From Brevibacillus brevis NBRC 100599 (lineage in GTDB: Bacteria; Bacillota; Bacilli; Brevibacillales; Brevibacillaceae): a stretch of DNA of 64,000 bases. The position numbers were made by a program, and so were the translations under genes. The first letter of the stretch is position 1, and each line of letters starts with the position of its first letter. The notes beneath the pieces are model-generated. The model was not told the origin of the DNA, did no database searches, and saw only the letters and a list, made by a program, of their open reading frames with translations. The DNA lies in contig NC_012491.1 in the NCBI RefSeq assembly GCF_000010165.1, positions 4,409,501 to 4,473,500 of the forward strand. The letters are read 5' to 3'. Positions 58,428 through 64,000 of the stretch are shown in pieces.

Positions 58428-59066
58428 TTAATACAATCGATTCGTATAGCTGTCTTGCAAGCCCTCTGCCACTTCTTTTGCCGTCACACCCGGAAGCTTT
58501 ACATGATCCGCCAGCATTTGTGCGACATTAGGAGTCGTCCCCTCTGCCGGCCAGGACTCCGGCTTCCATAGACCAGAGCGCATAAATGCCTTCGCACAGT
58601 GGACGAAGCACTCCTCTACCTTTACTCCGATTCCGAGCGTTGGCGCCTTCCCGTTTACCGCCATCTTCGCCAGTATTTCTTCATCGCGAATAATGCATGC
58701 CTTGCCATTCACGCGGAACGTCTCTTCCAGCGTAGGAATCAAAAAGATAAGCCCAATATGCGGGTTGACCAAAATATTCGTAATAGAGTCCATCCGCTTG
58801 TTTCCTGGGCGCTCAGGGATGACCAGATGGTGATCATCGATGACATGCACAAAGCCAGGCGCATCTCCACGTGGCGAAGCATCGCAATGGCCATCTTTGT
58901 CTGCTGTGGCAATGATGAGAAATGGCGCTTGGGCAATGTAATTGCGGCTATGGTCATCCAGTTGGGGTATCGCCTTGTTCTGTACGAGACGGCTTGGCTC
59001 TCCGACCATTTCGCGCAGCTGCTGCTCTGACGTAATAACATCACGGAAAATTCCGAATCCTGACAT
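58428..59066 (-). CDS. PPOX-type flavoprotein (MSMEG_1061-like)
   Basis: A 212-aa split-barrel flavin protein: IAQAPFLIIATADKDGHCDASPRGDAPGFVHVIDDHHLVIPERPGNKRMDSITNILVNPHIGLIFLIPTLEETFRVNGKA is the pyridoxamine-phosphate-oxidase-like core that binds FMN or F420; the N-terminal 45 residues and C-terminal SGLWKPESWP are typical of the FMN-dependent MSMEG_1061 subgroup. Likely a cytoplasmic oxidoreductase of unknown substrate. Start ATG 59066 has GAGGGG upstream and begins MSGFGIFRDVI; a longer frame has no support. Confidence 0.85.
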   Translation of the reverse strand: MSGFGIFRDVITSEQQLREMVGEPSRLVQNKAIPQLDDHSRNYIAQAPFLIIATADKDGHCDASPRGDAPGFVHVIDDHHLVIPERPGNKRMDSITNILVNPHIGLIFLIPTLEETFRVNGKACIIRDEEILAKMAVNGKAPTLGIGVKVEECFVHCAKAFMRSGLWKPESWPAEGTTPNVAQMLADHVKLPGVTAKEVAEGLQDSYTNRLY

Positions 59067-59139
59067 GACTAGCCCCTCTTTCCTCTGCTTGTTCGAACCT
59101 GCCACCATCATACCATAATTGTCCGTTCGCTTTTTATGA

Positions 59140-60480
59140 TTATGGCAGAAGAAAGAAAGCCAGTGGGGTAACAAACAGCAGCGTCAGGATCGTACGCTCT
59201 ACCCAAATCACCAGAAGCTTTGGAATACTAATTGGAATCTCGGTAGACAAAATGCAAGGAATCGTCGCGGAAAAGAACAGGATAGAAGAAACCGAAACAA
59301 CGGCAATGACAAACTTAGTGACCAGAGGCGCTTTTACCACTAGGAGTGCGGGTAAAAACATTTCGGCAATTTCGATCGCTGACGCCTTTGCCGCCAGCAT
59401 TGGCTCTGGAATTTGCAAGAGCCATGTTAGTGGATAAAACAAGTAGCCTAACCAGTCAAACAAAGGGGTAAATTCGGCCAGCACCAACCCGAGCAAACCG
59501 ACCGACATGATGGACGGAAGAATACTCATGGTCATGATAAAGCCATCCCGCAAGTTCTCCCAAATGTTCCGTGTAAGCGGCAGTGCTTTTCCCGCTGCAT
59601 CCATCGCTTCCGTCCACGCCTGGCGCAGCCGTTTTTCCTTGATTACTTTTTCAGGATCGCCGTTGTCCTGGTAATACGCATCGCTCATGTTGGACAGCGG
59701 CCAAATACGCACAGTCACTGCGGTTACGAGAAACGTCACCACGAGCGACACCCAGAAGTAAAGATTCCAGTAATTCATCAAATCCAATGTTTTTGCAATC
59801 ACGATCATAAATGTCGCAGAAACGGTGGAAAAGCCGGTTGCAATAATGGCTGCTTCTTTTATTGTATATTTGCCTTCTTTGAATACCCGGTTCGTGATCA
59901 AAAGACCGATCGAATAGCTTCCCACAAAGGATGCCACCGCATCTACTGCAGAACGGCCAGGTGTTTTCCAAATCGGGCGCATGATCGGTTGTACCAATAC
60001 TCCAATAAACTCCAAAAGGCCGTAGCCAACCAGCAGAGCCAAGAACACGGAGCCGATCGGAACCACCATGCCTACGGGAATCACTAGCTTTTCGAAGAGA
60101 AATGGCCCCATATTCTTGTCCAGCAACCATGCAGGACCCGCCTGAAAATAAATCAACAGAGCGATAGGCACACCCAGTACTTTTAGCGCCGAAAAGACGA
60201 GGTTTACTTTGCTCTGCTTCCAACTGCCTGTCACAAACGGATAAATGGCCCCAAGCACAATCACAAGCAAAGCGTACACCGGTATTGCACCCGGCATGAT
60301 TTGACGAACCCATGTCACGATATGATCGAGCATAATTGAGCTTGTGTCATTAACGGTAACAGGAATAAAAAAGACGAAAATACCAATGAGGCTAAAAACA
60401 AAAAACTTCCAAGCATGTGTGGTGGATACGGCTTGCTGACTAGGATGCGGCGCAAGATTGCTGTTCGAAATATTGCCCAT
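59140..60480 (-). CDS. YjiH-family membrane protein
   Basis: A 446-aa polytopic protein with about 9-11 membrane helices and two nucleoside-recognition Gate-like segments (VDAVASFVGSYSIGLLITNRVFKEGKYTIKEAAIIATGFSTVSATFMIVIA). YjiH proteins have no proven substrate. The gene lies 73 bp downstream of hutI on the same strand, with no terminator seen, and YjiH genes are often found beside hut genes in Bacillales, so uptake of histidine or urocanate is a reasonable guess. Ribosome binding site GGGGGGAC. Confidence 0.85.
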   Translation of the reverse strand: MGNISNSNLAPHPSQQAVSTTHAWKFFVFSLIGIFVFFIPVTVNDTSSIMLDHIVTWVRQIMPGAIPVYALLVIVLGAIYPFVTGSWKQSKVNLVFSALKVLGVPIALLIYFQAGPAWLLDKNMGPFLFEKLVIPVGMVVPIGSVFLALLVGYGLLEFIGVLVQPIMRPIWKTPGRSAVDAVASFVGSYSIGLLITNRVFKEGKYTIKEAAIIATGFSTVSATFMIVIAKTLDLMNYWNLYFWVSLVVTFLVTAVTVRIWPLSNMSDAYYQDNGDPEKVIKEKRLRQAWTEAMDAAGKALPLTRNIWENLRDGFIMTMSILPSIMSVGLLGLVLAEFTPLFDWLGYLFYPLTWLLQIPEPMLAAKASAIEIAEMFLPALLVVKAPLVTKFVIAVVSVSSILFFSATIPCILSTEIPISIPKLLVIWVERTILTLLFVTPLAFFLLP

Positions 60481-60553
60481 ACATGTCCCCCCATTTCAAA
60501 GACAAGCCGGTCTCCTCCACTTCTATCCGTTTTTTCTTTTGCTCTCTTTCGTA

Positions 60554-61828
60554 TTACGCCAGTCTGCCCTCAGCAACGACAATCGTTCCGTTTTTGATGA
60601 CCGTGTTTACGTGGTTGATCCCATACCGATATTGCAAGGTCATGAAATCAGGAACGTCAAAAATCGTGACATCCGCTTTTTTCCCCACCTCAAGGCTGCC
60701 GACTTCATGCGCGCAGCGGATTGCGTGAGCAGCATTGATGGTTGCTGCTGTCAGCACCTCGGCTGGCGTCATCCCCATTTTCAGGCAACCCAGATTCATG
60801 ATGAGTGGGAGCGAAACCGTTGGAGACGAGCCCGGATTGCAATCCGTTGAAATCGCGACAGCCACGCCACGATCGATCATTTTCCTGCCATTTGCTGACT
60901 CTGCCATCAGGAAAAATGCCGTACCAGGCAGTAACACAGCGATGACGCCCGCTTCTGCCATCTGTTCAATCCCCTTGTCTGAGGCGCGCAACAAATGATC
61001 CGCAGATACCGCGCCAACCGAAGCTGCCAGCTCTGCCCCTTCATACGGTTCGATTTCGTCTGCATGAATCTTCGGCAATAGCCCATGACGGACCCCTGCT
61101 TCGAGAATGCGTCGGGATTGCTCCGGAGTGAACACACCTCTTTCGCAAAATACATCGTTAAAAACAGCCAGCTTGCGTCGAGCGACCTCCGGGATCATTT
61201 CCTCGATGACCATGTCTACAAACGCATCCGGATTCTCCTTGTATTCACGTGGCACAGCATGTGCACCCATAAAAGTACTGACGATGTCGATGGGATGTGC
61301 TTCGTTCAACTGCTTGGCGACCTCGAGCTGCTTTAGCTCATCTTCCAGTGTCAGGCCGTAGCCGCTTTTCGCCTCGACGGTTGTGACTCCATGCAACAAA
61401 AACTGGTCAAGACGCTGCTTGCTCTGGGCAAACAGCTCTTCATGGGTAGCTGCACGGGTCGCTGCGGTAGTCGAGTGAATCCCTCCGCCATTATTCATAA
61501 TCTCCATATAGGTCGCACCATTTAGCCGCATGTTAAACTCGTTTTGCCGACTGCCCGCGTGCACTAGATGTGTATGCGGATCGATCAGCCCTGGCGTGAC
61601 CAGCTTGCCCGAAGCATCGATGATTTGCGCCTCATGCGTACGGTCTCGATAGTGAAGCGCCAGATCTTCATCTGTTCCCACTCGCTGGATAACGCCGTCT
61701 TCCAGCCAGATGCTTCCGTCCTCGATGATCGACAATTCATTCATTTTCGCTCCTACTACCGGGGAAGAGGAGCCACCAGCCAGCGTGGCAAGCTGACTGG
61801 CGTGGCGAATCCATACAGGTTTTGTCAT
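60554..61828 (-). CDS. hutI: Imidazolonepropionase
   Basis: A 424-aa amidohydrolase-fold enzyme. Metal site HTHLVHAGSRQNEFNMRLNG, followed by the family-specific YMEIMNNGGGIHSTTAATRAA, GVTTVEAKSGYGLTLEDELKQL, IHADEIEPYEGAELAASVGAVSADHLL and AISTDCNPGSSPT. Opens the ring of imidazolone-5-propionate to formiminoglutamate in histidine breakdown. Starts 5 nt after hutU, so both are in one operon. Confidence 0.97.
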   Translation of the reverse strand: MTKPVWIRHASQLATLAGGSSSPVVGAKMNELSIIEDGSIWLEDGVIQRVGTDEDLALHYRDRTHEAQIIDASGKLVTPGLIDPHTHLVHAGSRQNEFNMRLNGATYMEIMNNGGGIHSTTAATRAATHEELFAQSKQRLDQFLLHGVTTVEAKSGYGLTLEDELKQLEVAKQLNEAHPIDIVSTFMGAHAVPREYKENPDAFVDMVIEEMIPEVARRKLAVFNDVFCERGVFTPEQSRRILEAGVRHGLLPKIHADEIEPYEGAELAASVGAVSADHLLRASDKGIEQMAEAGVIAVLLPGTAFFLMAESANGRKMIDRGVAVAISTDCNPGSSPTVSLPLIMNLGCLKMGMTPAEVLTAATINAAHAIRCAHEVGSLEVGKKADVTIFDVPDFMTLQYRYGINHVNTVIKNGTIVVAEGRLA

Positions 61829-61833
61829 GGCTT

Positions 61834-63504
61834 TTACTCCTTCATCATCGGAATGTTGACGCCTTTTTCCTTGGCTGTTTGAATCGCGAGGTCGTAGCCT
61901 GCATCCACATGGCGGACGATGCCCATGCCTGGATCGGTCGTGAGGACACGCTCCAGACGACGTGCTGCTTCTGGAGTACCATCTGCCACGATGACCATTC
62001 CTGCGTGGAGAGAGTATCCCATGCCAACACCGCCTCCATGGTGTACAGATACCCAGCTCGCTCCGCCTACCGCATTGATCATGGCATTGAGAATCGGCCA
62101 GTCTGCAACCGCGTCGCTGCCATCCTTCATCGCTTCCGTCTCACGGTTTGGCGAAGCGACAGAACCGGAGTCCAGATGGTCACGCCCAATGACGATAGGG
62201 GCCGATAGCTCACCGCGTGCCACCATCTCATTGATGATTTGACCAAAACGCGCACGCTCGCCATAGCCTAACCAGCAAATGCGGGAAGGCAGTCCCTGGA
62301 ACTGAATGCGCTCCTGTGCCATGCGAATCCAGTTGCACAGATGCGTGTTGTAGGAAAACTCGCGCAGGATGACTTCGTCTGTCTTGTAAATATCCTCAGG
62401 ATCGCCAGACAGCGCTACCCAACGGAACGGCCCCTTGCCCTCGCAAAACTGCGGACGGATATAGGCTGGCACAAAACCAGGAAAGCGGAACGCATCCTCC
62501 ACACCCTCGTTTTTTGCCACCTGCCTGATGTTGTTACCATAGTCGAAAGTGACGGCTCCTTTTTCCTGCATGGCGAGCATCGCGCGGACGTGCTCAGCGA
62601 TGCTTGCTTTTGCCCGAGATTCGTACGCTTTCGGATCGCGTGTCCGTAGTTCAGCTGCTTCCTCCAGTGACATACCGATGGGAATGTAGCCATTGAGTGG
62701 ATCATGCGAGGAGGTCTGGTCCGTCAGCACATCCGGGATAAAGTCGCGAGCCAGCATGGCATCCAGCACTTCGGGAGCATTGCCCAACAAACCGATGGAA
62801 ATGCCTTTTTTGTCACGTTTCGCTTCTTCCGCCAAACGGATCGCTTCATCCAGACTAGCTGTCATTACATCCAGGTATTTCGTGTCCAGTCTGCGTTGGA
62901 TACGGGTCGGGTCCACCTCGATATTGATGCTCACACCGCCATTGAGCGATACGGCCAATGGTTGCGCACCACCCATGCCGCCCAAGCCTGCTGTGACGGT
63001 AATCGTTCCAGTCAGCGTGCCTTCAAAATGCTGGCGTGCCAGCTCTGCAAACGTCTCATACGTTCCTTGTACGATGCCCTGGCTGCCAATGTAAATCCAG
63101 CTTCCTGCTGTCATTTGTCCGTACATCATCAAACCCTTTTTGTCCAGCTCGTGGAAATGCTCCCAATTCGCCCAGGCAGGCACCAGGTTCGAGTTTGCCA
63201 ACAGCACACGCGGTGCATCGGTATGCGATTTGAATACAGCAACTGGCTTCCCAGACTGGATGAGGAGTGTTTCATCGCTCTCTAACGTTTGCAATGTTTT
63301 GACAATCGCATCGAAGCATTCCCAGTTCCGTGCCGCCTTGCCAATTCCGCCGTATACGACCAGATCCTCTGTACGCTCCGCTACATCAGGATTGAGGTTA
63401 TTCAAAAGCATGCGCAGCGCAGCTTCCTGCACCCATCCCTTTGTATGTAATTGGGTACCGGAAAAGGCTTGGATCAATTGTTCAACGGATTGTGTCGTCG
63501 TCAT
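61834..63504 (-). CDS. hutU: Urocanate hydratase
   Basis: A 556-aa NAD-dependent enzyme. [46 protein letters not shown], the NAD-binding [22 protein letters not shown] and the active-site [22 protein letters not shown] and [14 protein letters not shown] blocks are those of urocanase. It converts urocanate to imidazolone propionate. Two ATGs lie side by side; the second (63504) is better spaced from AGGTGG. hutH is not in the window: the next upstream gene is an AraC-type regulator. Confidence 0.97.
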   Translation of the reverse strand: MTTTQSVEQLIQAFSGTQLHTKGWVQEAALRMLLNNLNPDVAERTEDLVVYGGIGKAARNWECFDAIVKTLQTLESDETLLIQSGKPVAVFKSHTDAPRVLLANSNLVPAWANWEHFHELDKKGLMMYGQMTAGSWIYIGSQGIVQGTYETFAELARQHFEGTLTGTITVTAGLGGMGGAQPLAVSLNGGVSINIEVDPTRIQRRLDTKYLDVMTASLDEAIRLAEEAKRDKKGISIGLLGNAPEVLDAMLARDFIPDVLTDQTSSHDPLNGYIPIGMSLEEAAELRTRDPKAYESRAKASIAEHVRAMLAMQEKGAVTFDYGNNIRQVAKNEGVEDAFRFPGFVPAYIRPQFCEGKGPFRWVALSGDPEDIYKTDEVILREFSYNTHLCNWIRMAQERIQFQGLPSRICWLGYGERARFGQIINEMVARGELSAPIVIGRDHLDSGSVASPNRETEAMKDGSDAVADWPILNAMINAVGGASWVSVHHGGGVGMGYSLHAGMVIVADGTPEAARRLERVLTTDPGMGIVRHVDAGYDLAIQTAKEKGVNIPMMKE

Positions 63505-63568
63505 CATTTCCACCTGCTTTTCTAAAAGGATGTACTTCTTAGCTCCATTGTAAAAAAGCACGGAAAGA

Positions 63569-63603
63569 CAAAAAAGACACCGCGCTTTCGATTTGGTGCC
63601 TCT
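63569..63603 (-). terminator. Terminator after the AraC-type gene
   Basis: Minus-strand GGCACC / GGTGTC stem (one G-U pair) with 14-nt loop followed by TTTTTTG. It separates the regulator from the hut operon. Confidence 0.65.
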
Positions 63604-63667
63604 AATTTCGATTCACTTGCAACCGCATTCATGGTTTGACGAAAAAATCTGTCTTTTCTTTCGATTT

Positions 63668-64000
63668 CTATCTTTTCTTCTGATTTCGTAACAAACGTGG
63701 GGTTGTCCCTGTCTTTTCCTTAAAAATTTTACTGAAATAATTCGCGTTAATGAATCCACATCGCTCTGCCACCTCTTGGACAGACAAGGATGTTTCGAGA
63801 AGCAATCGACGTGCTTCTTTTACCCGCAAGGAAGTGAGAATCTGGCGGAAAGAGCTTCCTTGCTTTTGCGCGAGCAGCGTACTGAAATAGGATGGGCTCC
63901 GGTCGATATAGCGTGCGACTTCCTCCAGGCGCAGTGCCGGATCGGTATAACGTCCTTCTATATAGCGAATCGCCTGTTCCACGACATCCACACGTGATTC
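63668..64000 (-). CDS. AraC-type DNA-binding protein, C-terminal part (cut by window end)
   Basis: The frame stays open to the last base, so only the last 110 residues are seen. They form a complete AraC/XylS double helix-turn-helix domain: AIRYIEGRYTDPALRLEEVARYIDRSPSYFSTLLAQKQGSSFRQILTSLRVKEARRLLLETSLSVQEVAERCGFINANYFSKIFKEKTGTTPRLLR. The pattern YFSTLLAQKQGSSF resembles YesN-type response regulators and two-domain AraC proteins. Its position upstream of hutU in the same direction suggests, but does not show, a role in hut control, since a terminator intervenes. Confidence 0.9.
   Translation of the reverse strand, partial: ESRVDVVEQAIRYIEGRYTDPALRLEEVARYIDRSPSYFSTLLAQKQGSSFRQILTSLRVKEARRLLLETSLSVQEVAERCGFINANYFSKIFKEKTGTTPRLLRNQKKR

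Noticed and set aside
1..64000. CRISPR arrays, tRNA or rRNA genes and intact insertion sequences
   Set aside because: Looked for direct-repeat arrays, cloverleaf-like genes and transposase motifs; none seen apart from the recombinase at the left edge.

Overview
The window looks like chromosomal DNA of a spore-forming Firmicute of the Paenibacillaceae, most likely Brevibacillus. Reasons: a YheC/YheD-family gene typical of endospore formers, strong AAGGAGG-type ribosome binding sites, frequent TTG and GTG starts, an IMEF-type encapsulin, Bacillus-style LexA and Fur sites, an S-box riboswitch and a MoaD-MoaE fusion. The genus is an inference from gene content; no rRNA or marker gene is present to prove it. 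|| Layout. 1-1620: the 3' end of a large serine recombinase abuts a beheaded HtrA-type protease, the right edge of an element inserted into that gene. 1640-4010: iron block, with a Fur-controlled DUF2325 gene plus a 48-aa protein on the minus strand, diverging from an IMEF ferritin-like cargo and its encapsulin shell. 4010-8400: an alpha/beta hydrolase with a LexA-like box, two PLP aminotransferases (one under a SAM-I riboswitch) and a second Fur-box-controlled protein of unknown function. 8440-14340: an MFS transporter and moaC on the minus strand, then an ogt / 2OG-Fe(II) oxygenase / SPL-like radical SAM operon, then moaD-moaE fusion and a MoeB/ThiF-type enzyme. 14340-17840: ABC exporter plus two-component system. 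18120-28630: aconitase, alanine racemase, small conserved genes, TetR/MarR/IclR regulators, an MFS transporter next to a perfect 32-bp palindrome, a frameshifted YheC/D gene and an aldo/keto reductase. || 28704-58373 is the centre of interest: a complete-looking extracellular contractile injection system (eCIS, a phage-tail-like particle related to Afp/PVC). On the minus strand, in transcription order: a membrane protein with a class III cyclase domain that seems catalytically dead, an AAA+ ATPase, a DUF4255 protein with an apparent ATT start, a carboxypeptidase-regulatory-like protein, sheath, tube 1, a tail-assembly-chaperone-like protein, DUF6760, tube 2, a 1280-aa cysteine-free basic protein in the tape-measure position, a LysM/CIS tube-cap protein, gp27-like hub, gp5-like spike, gp25-like wedge, two baseplate-J proteins, a tail-protein-I protein with a propeller-like N-terminus, and a final conserved baseplate or fibre-type protein. 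Divergently on the plus strand lie a PAAR-like DUF4280 spike tip, a membrane-anchored 12-repeat MORN protein and a DUF4157 protein whose C-terminal domain resembles a PD-(D/E)XK nuclease. No capsid, terminase, portal, integrase or lysis genes are present, so this is an injection machine rather than a prophage. || 58428-64000 returns to housekeeping: a PPOX-type flavoprotein, a YjiH-family membrane protein, hutI, hutU and the C-terminal part of an AraC-type regulator cut by the window end. || No tRNA, rRNA, CRISPR array or intact insertion sequence was recognised. Functions are read from motifs by eye; no database search was run.
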